A program made the translations under genes and the position numbers. From Salinicoccus carnicancri Crm (GTDB lineage Bacteria > Bacillota > Bacilli > Staphylococcales > Salinicoccaceae): a stretch of 64,000 nucleotides of DNA. The notes below the pieces were generated by a model. That model worked only from the letters and a program-made list of their open reading frames with translations, was not told the DNA's origin and did not search any database. The stretch lies in the NCBI RefSeq assembly GCF_000330705.1, contig NZ_ANAM01000008.1, positions 310,001-374,000 on the forward strand, in the 5' to 3' direction. Positions 1 through 8,131 of the stretch are shown piece after piece. Position 1 is the stretch's first letter. The number at the start of each line of letters is the position of its first letter.

Positions 1-946
1 CACCGGTGAACGGATTGGTTGCGTAAGCACCTGTAAAAGTGCCTGTTTTGACCTTCGCAAGATCCGTACGCTCGAGGTCGCTCTTACGGGCAGCCCGTTC
101 CTGATAGTCCTTCACACTGTCCCTGTGCTCATCGGTCGTAATCCTGTCGATCAGTTCGTGTTCAGGCGACAGCACGACATATGTCGCACCGTACACCGTA
201 TCCGGCCGTGTTGTGAACACATTGAATGATTCATCAGACCCATCAATCTCAAACTTGATATTGGCCCCTTCGGATTTGCCAATCCAGTTGCGCTGCATAT
301 CCTTGAGTGATTCCGGCCAGTCCAGGTCCTCAAGGTCTTCGAGCAGGCGGTCGGCATATTCAGTGATCCTGAGCATCCACTGGCGCATCGGTTTTCTCAC
401 TACCGGATGACCGCCACGCTCAGACAGCCCGTCGATCACCTCTTCGTTCGCGAGCACAGTGCCAAGCGCCTCACACCAGTTGACAGGAACTTCATCAACA
501 TAGGCAAGTCCTTTGTTGTACAACTGTATGAAAATCCACTGCGTCCATTTGTAGTACTGCGGATCCGTCGTATTTATCTCTCGACCCCAATCATAGCTGA
601 AACCGAGTTCCTTGATCTGGCGGCGGAAGTTATTGATGTTCATCTGGTTGAATTCCGTAATGTCGTTGCCTGTATCAATCGCATACTGTTCTGCAGGCAG
701 ACCGAATGCATCCCACCCCATCGGATGGAGTACATTATACCCCTGCATGCGTTTCATGCGAGAGATGATATCTGTTGCCGTATACCCTTCCGGATGGCCT
801 ACATGGAGGCCGGCGCCCGACGGGTATGGGAACATGTCCAGCGCATAGAATTTCTTTTTGCCCAGTTCATCCTCCGTCCTGAAAGTCTTTTCTGTTTCCC
901 AATGATGCTGCCATTTTTCCTCGATTTCCTTATGGTCAAACGTCAT
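1..946 (-). CDS. leuS: Leucyl-tRNA synthetase, N-terminal part (runs off window)
   Basis: Charges tRNA-Leu with leucine in the cytoplasm. Only the first 315 residues lie in the window; the 3' end is cut by the left edge. The visible protein begins [13 protein letters not shown] and carries the class I HIGH-type motif as HVGH within [16 protein letters not shown], near residue 45. It then continues into the typical LeuRS Rossmann core (NPV-type text [16 protein letters not shown]) and the start of the editing insertion. The start at 946 follows a GGGGAGGAAT Shine-Dalgarno. The gene sits directly behind a T-box leader, so expression should rise when uncharged tRNA-Leu accumulates. Identification is secure. 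Confidence 0.97.
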   Translation of the reverse strand, partial: MTFDHKEIEEKWQHHWETEKTFRTEDELGKKKFYALDMFPYPSGAGLHVGHPEGYTATDIISRMKRMQGYNVLHPMGWDAFGLPAEQYAIDTGNDITEFNQMNINNFRRQIKELGFSYDWGREINTTDPQYYKWTQWIFIQLYNKGLAYVDEVPVNWCEALGTVLANEEVIDGLSERGGHPVVRKPMRQWMLRITEYADRLLEDLEDLDWPESLKDMQRNWIGKSEGANIKFEIDGSDESFNVFTTRPDTVYGATYVVLSPEHELIDRITTDEHRDSVKDYQERAARKSDLERTDLAKVKTGTFTGAYATNPFTG

Positions 947-964
947 AAAAATTCCTCCCCGTAA

Positions 965-1162
965 ATAAAAAATCCCATGCCTGTATAAGGCATGGGACGA
1001 TCGTATAATCTATACAACCGCGGTACCACCCGCATTCACTTTAAAGTGCAGCTTAATTTTTTATGAGATTAGGTTGACATCGGACGAGTTCACATACATC
1101 CACTGCCGGCTTCCACCATACGCGGCTCTCTTGTAATGGAATGTATACTACTACTTCCGACA
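965..1162 (-). promoter_or_regulatory. T-box leader of leuS (leucine-responsive)
   Basis: On the minus strand the conserved T-box sequence GGGTGGTACCGCGG lies at 1018-1031. It is followed by an intrinsic terminator whose stem CCCATGCC/GGCATGGG is at 974-996, with a U-rich tail at 965-973. A CUC triplet (Leu) in a GAACUC context at 1086-1088 is the likely specifier codon. Stem I appears rather short. Uncharged tRNA-Leu would stabilise the antiterminator and let transcription enter leuS. Confidence 0.93.
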
Positions 1163-1168
1163 CTTATA

Positions 1169-1197
1169 AATATAGGATATATTCATAAAATTAGCAA
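1169..1197 (-). promoter_or_regulatory. SigA-type promoter of the leuS T-box transcript
   Basis: Reading the minus strand, TTGCTA (1192-1197) and TATATT (1169-1174) are separated by 17 bases and sit just upstream of the T-box leader. Confidence 0.6.
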
Positions 1198-1233
1198 GAT
1201 ATATATTTCGGGACATGAAATGATCCCGCCATG

Positions 1234-1692
1234 CTACCTTCTCTCCAGATCCAGCAGCGTCTCTTTCTTATCGAGCCCGCCTGTATAGCCGCCGAGTGAT
1301 CCATCATGGGCAATCACCCGGTGGCAGGGCACAATGATCGAAACCGGGTTTTTCCCGTTGGCATTCGCCACCGCCCGGGAATAGTTCGGCCCGCCGCAGT
1401 CCTCAGCCAGCGTCTTGTAGCTTATTGTTTCACCATATGGAATTTCATGAAGCCGTTTCCACACTTTCTGCTGAAACGGCGTCCCTCTGCGGGAAAGGTC
1501 GAGCGGGACATCAAAGCGCTGTCTGTCACCGGCGAAATACTCCCTGAGCTCCCTGACGCACTGGTCGAGGGTTTCATTGGAGGCATATCCTGCACGGTCT
1601 TTATCCGTATAATCCACACCGACTATCGAGCCTTTTTCTTCAGCAATCTTCAAACATCCAACGGGGGTATCCATAAAACATTCATTGATCAT
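1234..1692 (-). CDS. ogt: Methylated-DNA--protein-cysteine methyltransferase
   Basis: Suicide repair enzyme that transfers the alkyl group from O6-alkylguanine in DNA to its own cysteine. The 152-residue protein has the active-site motif PCHRV at residues 122-126 (Cys123), the helix-turn-helix region around the RAVANANGKNP text (arginine finger near 106), and the C-terminal GGYTGGLDKK segment typical of Ogt/MGMT. Length is normal for the family without an Ada domain. The start codon lies a few bases after the stop of the upstream ABC permease gene, so it is probably the last gene of that operon, although the functions are unrelated. Confidence 0.93.
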   Translation of the reverse strand: MINECFMDTPVGCLKIAEEKGSIVGVDYTDKDRAGYASNETLDQCVRELREYFAGDRQRFDVPLDLSRRGTPFQQKVWKRLHEIPYGETISYKTLAEDCGGPNYSRAVANANGKNPVSIIVPCHRVIAHDGSLGGYTGGLDKKETLLDLERR

Positions 1693-1697
1693 CTAAA

Positions 1698-3251
1698 TCA
1701 GTCCTTGTATATGATATTGAATCCCTTTTCATACCGCTTCCTCACAGCACGGAGAAACAGCATGGAAACTCCGGTTGAAACAGCGAGTACTGATAGCACG
1801 ACAGCTATCAGTAAGTGGTTGAGTCCGCCGTCGCGTGCAAATAACACCGAAATCAAACCGGCAGCAATCAGCAGCACACCCATGATTATCGACAGTATGA
1901 CATTGGTCGCCGTATCCAGCCTTTTGGCAGGGTTCTTCCTGCTCACCACCGGCTGCATGCTTCCGGCAAACATGCCGGCCGGGATGACAGCAAGTGACAC
2001 CAGGATGATGAACAGTGAGGAATAGAGGAGCGCAGCCATACTGACAGGCAGAATCATCCAGGCGACAATGCCTGCCAGTAAATATACAGGGGGGATCGTC
2101 ATTATGTTGAACAGATATTTCGCCTTCACAAGATCAGCCGCTTTCAGCGGCATTATTTTCAGAAACTCAAAATGCGCTGCGTCCCGCGCCGTATTATAGG
2201 CACCTGCAAAAAGTGATATCACTACCGTTCCGGAAACAGATACCGCGATCATCCGTGAATCATGAATATTGCCGCTTGCTTCAATGGCGGTGGCCGGATT
2301 TGTGTACAAGATGAAGATCATGATGCCCGGCAGAAGATACTGAGGCAGCAGCACCGTCCATTCCCTGAAGTCACGCAGAGTCATCCGCATATCCTTCTGC
2401 ACGAGGGTCCTTACAGGCGACAAGGCATCAGATGAAGCATCCATATGACGGCGTTTCACCGACTGCTCCCCCACCCACCCGGATTTGAAGGCGTGCACCA
2501 CAAACGAACGGAGCAGAAGCACAAGCACAGCAGCAAGTGCGGCTGAAACCACGGTACCTGCGAGTCCGCCGGCGGGACTGAAGTTGTAGAGGAAACCGCT
2601 GTAAAGAAATGATGCATCCGGCAGGATCCCTGAAATGTCCTGTACAGAAGAACCGCCGATAAGGAGCACACCATACACCAGCACGAATGAAATGCCGCCC
2701 AGAAACGACAGGACTTCACTGACTTTATTCGCAGGGAGCACTTTCGTCACCGCAAAAACCAGACCATAGGCAAGCGACATGGAGACGATGCTGAGAAAGA
2801 GGAAATAGGCTATATGGGTTACTGTCAAAAGCCACTGGCCTTCCCTCATTGAGAACAGCACGCCTGTAATGATGCCGAGCGCCCCCATGATAAACGCCGT
2901 ATTGATCAGCCACTGCCGGATGAACTTTGCTGCAAAAAGAGCGGCCGGTGAAACCGGGAATGTCAGATAGAGCTGTATATTCCGGTCCATGAACATCTCT
3001 TTGATGATTGAATTCACCGCAAGCAATGTCAGGATCAGGACAGCCGCAAGCGACAGCAGGAGCATGAAGCCGCCAAGGCTCTCCTCCCCCGCCCCCAGTA
3101 TTATTATGGAAAGCACCGACAAGGCGCTCGGCAGGATGAACAGTGCGATGACCGCAGCAAGCAGTCCGTATATAACTTTTTTGGAATCACTGAGCACTTT
3201 CATGTAGTTGATCATGGAGCGTATCTCCACTCTCAGGATGGATCTGATCAT
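1698..3251 (-). CDS. ABC-2 type transporter permease
   Basis: Integral membrane subunit of an ABC exporter, 517 residues. The sequence shows repeated hydrophobic segments (for example residues 28-50, 65-85, 115-140, 155-190, and several in the C-terminal third), consistent with roughly twelve membrane helices and charged cytoplasmic loops. It follows the ATPase gene with a 5-base gap and a GGGAGG Shine-Dalgarno, so the two form one transporter. The fused-looking, 12-helix architecture resembles EcsB-like or YtrC/D-like permeases of Firmicutes; the substrate cannot be read from sequence. A second, distinct EcsAB pair lies at 44.9-46.8 kb. Confidence 0.8.
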   Translation of the reverse strand: MIRSILRVEIRSMINYMKVLSDSKKVIYGLLAAVIALFILPSALSVLSIIILGAGEESLGGFMLLLSLAAVLILTLLAVNSIIKEMFMDRNIQLYLTFPVSPAALFAAKFIRQWLINTAFIMGALGIITGVLFSMREGQWLLTVTHIAYFLFLSIVSMSLAYGLVFAVTKVLPANKVSEVLSFLGGISFVLVYGVLLIGGSSVQDISGILPDASFLYSGFLYNFSPAGGLAGTVVSAALAAVLVLLLRSFVVHAFKSGWVGEQSVKRRHMDASSDALSPVRTLVQKDMRMTLRDFREWTVLLPQYLLPGIMIFILYTNPATAIEASGNIHDSRMIAVSVSGTVVISLFAGAYNTARDAAHFEFLKIMPLKAADLVKAKYLFNIMTIPPVYLLAGIVAWMILPVSMAALLYSSLFIILVSLAVIPAGMFAGSMQPVVSRKNPAKRLDTATNVILSIIMGVLLIAAGLISVLFARDGGLNHLLIAVVLSVLAVSTGVSMLFLRAVRKRYEKGFNIIYKD

Positions 3252-3256
3252 GGGTT

Positions 3257-3982
3257 TCAGCCTCCCTCTGTCAGTTCAAGGAAGACATCTTCCAGGCTCG
3301 CATCCGGCTTGCCCGCAACAGCCCTGAGCTCTTCAAGTGTGCCGGAATTTCTGGCAACACCTTTATAGATGATCAGTATCCTGTCCGCAATCTCTTCAGC
3401 CAGGCTGAGGGTATGGGTCGTCAAAAATACGGTATGCCCCGCTGCCGTATACTCCCGGAGATATTTTTTCAGGTTCCTGTTGCTTTTCGGGTCCAGCCCG
3501 ACGGTCGGTTCATCCAGGAACACGATATCCGGATGATGCATCAGCGCCCCGATGATCACCAGTTTCTGCCTCATACCGTGGGAATAGTTTTCAACAAGTG
3601 TGTCCAGCCTGCCTTCAAGATCGAAAAGACCCAAAAAGTATTCGAGCTCCCTCTCGTATTCCCCCTGCTCCATACCATAGACGCTTGCCACGAAATTAAG
3701 GTATTCGCGTCCGGACAGCTTGCCGATGATATCCGGAGTGTCAGGTACAAAACTGATCCTGCTTTTGAGTTCTGTCTTATCCAGCCTCATCACTTCGCCC
3801 AGAATTTCAACAGAACCCCCTGTCGGTTCCAATAGCCCCATCAGCATTCTTATCGTCGTTGATTTACCGGAGCCGTTCGGGCCCAGGAAAGCGAACAGCT
3901 CCCCTTTCGGCACTTCGAAATCCAGGCTGTCAACGGCTGTAGTTGAACCGAAAATTTTTGTTAATCCTTCTGCTTTTATCAT
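3257..3982 (-). CDS. ABC transporter ATP-binding protein
   Basis: Energy-coupling ATPase of the exporter with the adjacent permease. It contains Walker A GPNGSGKST near residue 40, a Q-loop region, the signature as YSHGMRQK near 135, Walker B IVFLDEPTVGLD and the H-loop FLTTHTLS. The start at 3982 (MIKAEGLTK) is preferred because AAGGA precedes it at about 9 bases; an in-frame ATG at 4003 would add seven residues (MMKGTEP). It closely resembles ABC-2 exporters such as YtrB or NatA-like proteins. Substrate unknown. Confidence 0.88.
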   Translation of the reverse strand: MIKAEGLTKIFGSTTAVDSLDFEVPKGELFAFLGPNGSGKSTTIRMLMGLLEPTGGSVEILGEVMRLDKTELKSRISFVPDTPDIIGKLSGREYLNFVASVYGMEQGEYERELEYFLGLFDLEGRLDTLVENYSHGMRQKLVIIGALMHHPDIVFLDEPTVGLDPKSNRNLKKYLREYTAAGHTVFLTTHTLSLAEEIADRILIIYKGVARNSGTLEELRAVAGKPDASLEDVFLELTEGG

Positions 3983-4096
3983 TGGCTCCGTTCCTTTCAT
4001 CAAGCATGACTGTCTTACGAAAAATGTTATACCTTTTGTACACTATGCACAAGCTTTATGATACAATCCCACATAGGAAATGGTCGGTGAAATGCT

Positions 4097-5071
4097 ATGG
4101 AAAAATTCAAATACAGTTTTGGTGATAAGAGATACCACACATGGAATTATCATCTGAAAAACAAATTCAATGAAAAAATCTTCAAAGTCGCACTCGATGC
4201 CGGTTTCGACTGCCCCAACAGGGATGGCACCGTGGCCTATGGCGGCTGCACTTTCTGTTCCGTTGCAGGAAGCGGGGACTTTGCAGGAGACAGCGTCGAT
4301 CCAATCCCCGTCCAATTCGAGAAGATCAGAGCGGATATGCAGAGCAGAAAATGGAAACATGGAAAATATATTGCCTATTTCCAGTCATTCACCAATACGC
4401 ATGCCCCGCTTGCAGTCCTCAAGGAAAAGTTTGAATCCGCACTTGAGATAGAGGGTGTCGTCGGACTGTCCATCGGTACGCGTCCTGACTGTCTGCCGGA
4501 TGATGTTGTGGAATATTTGGCGCAACTGAACAATCGTACATACCTATGGGTGGAACTCGGCCTGCAGACCGCGCACGAGGAAACTTCCAGACTTATAAAC
4601 AGGGCACATGATCTTACGTGCTATATAGAAGGTGTCAGAAAACTGAGGAAACATGATATCAATGTATGCAGTCACATCATCGACGGCCTGCCCGGTGAAG
4701 ATTATGAAATGATGATGGACACATGCCGCACGGTCGCAGGCATGGATGTGCAGGGCATAAAGATTCACCTTCTCCACCTGCTGAAAGGGACACCGATGAT
4801 TAAACAGTATGAAAAAGGGATGGTGTCCTTCCTTTCCCAGGAGGAATACACGGATCTCGTCGTCGACCAGCTTGAGATCCTGCCGCCGGAAATGGTCGTC
4901 CACCGCATCACAGGCGACGGCCCGATTGATCAGCTTATCGGCCCGATGTGGAGCACTGACAAATGGAGTGTGCTGAACGGTATTGATGATGCACTGAAAC
5001 GAAGGGATACATGCCAGGGTGCAAAATATGAGGAGGATGCCTATGCTCGCACGCATACTGCCCTACGCTAA
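4097..5071 (+). CDS. ytqA: TIGR01212-type radical SAM protein (YtqA family)
   Basis: Radical SAM enzyme of unknown reaction, 324 residues. The cluster-binding cysteines are at 39, 51 and 54 (CPNRDGTVAYGGCTFC), the wide C-x11-C-x2-C spacing seen in this family. Further family-typical text includes the GLQTAHEETS segment and HIIDGLPGE (radical SAM beta-strand 5-6 region). A GGTGA Shine-Dalgarno precedes the start. The next gene, ytqB, starts within its last 29 bases, so the two are translationally coupled, as in Bacillus where ytqA-ytqB are neighbours. The ABC operon is divergent. Confidence 0.88.
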   Translation: MEKFKYSFGDKRYHTWNYHLKNKFNEKIFKVALDAGFDCPNRDGTVAYGGCTFCSVAGSGDFAGDSVDPIPVQFEKIRADMQSRKWKHGKYIAYFQSFTNTHAPLAVLKEKFESALEIEGVVGLSIGTRPDCLPDDVVEYLAQLNNRTYLWVELGLQTAHEETSRLINRAHDLTCYIEGVRKLRKHDINVCSHIIDGLPGEDYEMMMDTCRTVAGMDVQGIKIHLLHLLKGTPMIKQYEKGMVSFLSQEEYTDLVVDQLEILPPEMVVHRITGDGPIDQLIGPMWSTDKWSVLNGIDDALKRRDTCQGAKYEEDAYARTHTALR

Positions 5072-5603
5072 AGAGCTCGCACAAGAAATTATCGTGCCCG
5101 GGGATACCGTTGTCGATGCGACTTGCGGGAATGGGCATGACACCAGATTCCTTTCGGAGCTGACAGGCCCCGGCGGCCATGTGCTGAGTTTTGATATACA
5201 GCCCGGGGCAATCGAAAATGCCCGGGAGCTCTGCAGTCCCGCACGCAATATAGAATTCATCCTTGACTCCCACGCCAATGTCGACCGATACCTCGGCGGC
5301 AGACCTGTCAAGGCGGGCATGTTCAATCTCGGCTATCTTCCAAAAGGCGATAAAACCATCACTACCGAATACAAATCAACAATCCTCGCGATTGAAAAGA
5401 TATTCCACGAAATGGTCCCCGGCGGCCGCATCATCATTGTCGTCTATCACGGCCATCCTGAAGGAAAACTGGAAAAAGAGGCATTGACGGCAGCCCTCGC
5501 AGAATGGCCGCAAAAAGAATCCCAGATCCTGGAATATCGCTTCATCAACCAGAAGAATTCAGCCCCTTATATACTGTGCGTAGAAAAAAACAGGAAAAAA
5601 TAG
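5043..5603 (+). CDS. ytqB: Class I SAM-dependent methyltransferase (YtqB family)
   Basis: Putative rRNA/tRNA methyltransferase of the YtqB family, 186 residues. The SAM-binding glycine loop is VVDATCGNGHDTRFL near residues 25-39, followed by an acidic strand end (LSFDIQPGA) and the catalytic-region motif FNLGYLPKGDK near 100. The start at 5043 is chosen because AGGAGG lies at 5031-5036 with six bases of spacing; GTG 5019 and ATG 5028/5037 are in frame but badly placed. It overlaps the end of ytqA. The exact nucleotide substrate is not deducible here. Confidence 0.85.
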   Translation: MLARILPYAKELAQEIIVPGDTVVDATCGNGHDTRFLSELTGPGGHVLSFDIQPGAIENARELCSPARNIEFILDSHANVDRYLGGRPVKAGMFNLGYLPKGDKTITTEYKSTILAIEKIFHEMVPGGRIIIVVYHGHPEGKLEKEALTAALAEWPQKESQILEYRFINQKNSAPYILCVEKNRKK

Positions 5604-5632
5604 GATGGATCAGAGACTTCTCTGATCCATCC
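5603..5632. terminator. Terminator between convergent ytqB and ytpA
   Basis: A near-perfect inverted repeat, GGATGGATCAGAGA then TCTCTGATCCATCC, is flanked on the left by an A-rich run that reads as T-rich on the minus strand. It most clearly ends the minus-strand gene and may also end ytqB. Confidence 0.8.
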
Positions 5633-5634
5633 TT

Positions 5635-6438
5635 CTATACAAACAGGCCTATTTTGAACAATTGCATATTGAGGAAAGTTTCCAGCTGGTAATACGGTGT
5701 CTCTATATCCTCCCTCTGGAATATGCTGTGTTCACCCTCATCCAGTATATGGATGGCCAGATCCCCCGAATTGATCCGTTTTACATATTTCGCCGACAGA
5801 TAGGGGTCCACTATTTCATTGTTCCTACTGAGTATGGACAGCACCGGCACATCCGGGAAATCATCAAGATGTTCAGTCGTCGTCTTCATCTGGTTGATCA
5901 CTGTCCGATACCAGTGGTAGCTGACTTTCCTCATGATCAGTTCGTCATTTTCATACCGTTCCAGATACTTTCCGTCTTCTGTAAAATACTTCATTTTGAT
6001 GCCCGGATTGAAGCGGGTCGCATCACTCGAGGTCCTCACACTTGTCTTCAGGGTGTTCTTCCTGTTCATGAATGACTGCTTGAATGACAGGAGGGGGTTC
6101 AGCAATACGATGCCGTCGACCTGCAGGTTATTCAGCTTCACAGATTCAAGCGCAACCAGCCCCCCGAGCCCCTGTCCTATTATGAATGTGGGCAGACCGT
6201 ACTCCTGGGCAGCTTTATACCACTCATCGATTCTGTCGGTATATTGCGCAAAGTCAGTGATATGCCCTTTATTGACCCGCGTCGTCTGGCCGTGACCGGG
6301 AAGATCGCCTGTAATGCAGTGGTAGCCTGAACGTCTCAGACGCGAAATCAGATCCGTATAGTATTCATGGTGCTCCATCATGTCATGGATGACGACCATG
6401 ACCCCTTTCGGCTGCTGGTCAGTTTCCCATTTCCACAT
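5635..6438 (-). CDS. ytpA: Alpha/beta hydrolase, lysophospholipase-like (YtpA family)
   Basis: Serine hydrolase of the monoacylglycerol-lipase/lysophospholipase type, 267 residues, likely cytoplasmic or peripheral. The expected HDMMEHHEYY oxyanion region lies near residue 18, GDLPGHGQT near 45, and the nucleophile elbow reads IIGQGLGG near residue 88. The elbow has Gln where most family members have GHSMGG or GxSxG. The usual nucleophile serine therefore seems absent. The C-terminal HSIF supplies the candidate histidine. Synteny (ytqAB-ytpA-ytoA) supports YtpA ancestry. Because the elbow is G-Q-G-L-G, hydrolase activity should not be assumed. Confidence 0.75.
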   Translation of the reverse strand: MWKWETDQQPKGVMVVIHDMMEHHEYYTDLISRLRRSGYHCITGDLPGHGQTTRVNKGHITDFAQYTDRIDEWYKAAQEYGLPTFIIGQGLGGLVALESVKLNNLQVDGIVLLNPLLSFKQSFMNRKNTLKTSVRTSSDATRFNPGIKMKYFTEDGKYLERYENDELIMRKVSYHWYRTVINQMKTTTEHLDDFPDVPVLSILSRNNEIVDPYLSAKYVKRINSGDLAIHILDEGEHSIFQREDIETPYYQLETFLNMQLFKIGLFV

Positions 6439-6518
6439 CGTAATGCTCCTTACATAATTTTTTTCTAACGTTATGATAGACTTATTATAACAATCTGATT
6501 AAAGAAAGGACATTGGAA

Positions 6519-7031
6519 ATGTTGATCGATTATAAGGGAAAGACACCGAAAATACATGAAAGCGCTTTTATCGCACCGAATGCAACAGTGATCGGGGATG
6601 TGGAGATGGATGAGAATGCCTCTGTCTGGTTCGGTACCGTCCTGCGGGGGGACATCGCTCCGGTCCGCATCGGAAAAAACACCAATATCCAGGACCTCTC
6701 CATCCTGCATGAGACACCGGGAATACCTCTCACAATAGGGGATGATGTTACTGTCGGCCACAAAGTGACCCTCCACAGCTGTACGATAAGAAGCAAAGCC
6801 TTGATCGGCATGGACTCCACCATACTTGACGGTGCCGTGATTGGTGAGAATGCTTTCATAGGCGCCGGCAGCCTCGTGACACCGGGCACTGAAATCCCGC
6901 CGGGTACACTTGCCTTCGGCCGTCCAGCCAAAGTGGTCCGGGATTTGACCGATGATGATTTCAAGGAAATGGAACGCATCAAAGAAACATATGTAAACCA
7001 TATTCCTCACTATAAATCTGAAAATGATTAA
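6519..7031 (+). CDS. ytoA: Gamma-carbonic-anhydrase-like protein (YtoA/YrdA family)
   Basis: Left-handed beta-helix (hexapeptide repeat) protein of the gamma-carbonic anhydrase family, 170 residues. Repeats such as AFIAPNATVIGDVEMDENA and IGDDVTVGHKVTLHSCTI run through the middle of the protein. Candidate zinc histidines are in LHETPG, VGHKVTLHS. The start ATG at 6519 has AAAGGA eight bases upstream; an in-frame TTG at 6513 is too close to that site. The protein probably forms a trimer; many relatives have little measurable hydratase activity, so function is inferred from family only. Confidence 0.85.
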   Translation: MLIDYKGKTPKIHESAFIAPNATVIGDVEMDENASVWFGTVLRGDIAPVRIGKNTNIQDLSILHETPGIPLTIGDDVTVGHKVTLHSCTIRSKALIGMDSTILDGAVIGENAFIGAGSLVTPGTEIPPGTLAFGRPAKVVRDLTDDDFKEMERIKETYVNHIPHYKSEND

Positions 7032-7110
7032 TATTAGAAAATTTTAGTTGTTTTAAAATTATGTTTAAGAGTACAATATAATATGGTACTTAGATAAGAG
7101 GAGGGTGACT

Positions 7111-8100
7111 ATGCCAGTATTAAGAGATCTTTTCATTGCTCTATCAGAGAATGAAGTGCTGAATGATGCAAGTAAAAAAGTAGGGCTGAAATTTGGAACC
7201 AACAAAGTTGTCGGAGGCATCACGATTGAGGAGACGATTGAAAGATTCAAAGATATCAACGGCCAGGGAATGAGTGTGACATTTGATAATTTAGGGGAAT
7301 TCATAACCGAAAAATCGGATGCCATAAAGGAAAAGAACAATATACTTAACATGATCCAGGCAATTGACGATCATGGAGTTGACGCATCCGCTTCCATAAA
7401 ACTCACTCAGATCGGCCTGCATATCGATTATGATTTCTGCGTTGAAAACGTAAGGGAAATACTCGACACAGCAAGGGATGTCAACATGTTTGTGAACATC
7501 GACATGGAAAATTATTCCTCACACGATACAACAGTCCAGATTGTGGATATGATGATGGAGGAGTATGATAACGTCGGCACAGTGCTGCAGTCCTACCTTT
7601 ATAACTCTGCAGAAAATGTGTACAAGTACAAAGACTGCAGGACACGTCTCGTAAAGGGCGCATACAAAGAGAACCCGCGGGTGGCCCTGCAGAAAAAGGA
7701 TGACATCGATGCTGCTTACGAACAGCTCATCCGTATACATCTTACAGAAGGTGACGGCTTCACTTCCATTGCCACGCATGACCATAACATCATCAACGAT
7801 ACGATCGACTTCATCAATGAGCATAACATCCCGAACGACAAATTCGAGTTCCAGATGCTCTATGGTTTCAGAAAGGAACTACAGACCGAACTGGCCGAAC
7901 GCGGTTATAATGTGTGTGTCTATATACCATTCGGCAGCCAGTGGTATGCTTATTTCATGAGAAGGCTCGCAGAAAGGCCGCAGAATCTCAATCTGGTCCT
8001 TAAATCAATCACGAAAGATCCCGCATTCAAAACTGCAGGGATAGGTGCCGGTGTAATACTCGCTGGACTGGCTGCCTATAAATCATTCAGCCGAAAATGA
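7111..8100 (+). CDS. Proline dehydrogenase (monofunctional, FAD-linked)
   Basis: Oxidises proline to pyrroline-5-carboxylate, passing electrons to the quinone pool. The 329-residue protein shows the PRODH barrel, with the substrate/FAD segment RLVKGAYKENP near residue 190, IATHDHNI near 225, FQMLYGFR near 250 and the C-terminal YFMRRLAERPQN motif (RRxxE) near 295. The start ATG 7111 follows AGGAGGG by six bases; GTG 7105 overlaps the ribosome site. The last 20 residues are unusually hydrophobic (AGIGAGVILAGLAAYKSF), perhaps a membrane-association tail. No pyrroline-5-carboxylate dehydrogenase is adjacent. Confidence 0.92.
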   Translation: MPVLRDLFIALSENEVLNDASKKVGLKFGTNKVVGGITIEETIERFKDINGQGMSVTFDNLGEFITEKSDAIKEKNNILNMIQAIDDHGVDASASIKLTQIGLHIDYDFCVENVREILDTARDVNMFVNIDMENYSSHDTTVQIVDMMMEEYDNVGTVLQSYLYNSAENVYKYKDCRTRLVKGAYKENPRVALQKKDDIDAAYEQLIRIHLTEGDGFTSIATHDHNIINDTIDFINEHNIPNDKFEFQMLYGFRKELQTELAERGYNVCVYIPFGSQWYAYFMRRLAERPQNLNLVLKSITKDPAFKTAGIGAGVILAGLAAYKSFSRK

Positions 8101-8131
8101 ATGATGCACCGGAGAAACATCGCGGTGTATC

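Noticed and set aside
7031-7050. A CodY-box-like AATATTAGAAAATTTT before the proline dehydrogenase gene
   Set aside because: At least four mismatches from AATTTTCWGAAAATT in an AT-rich region; too weak without data.
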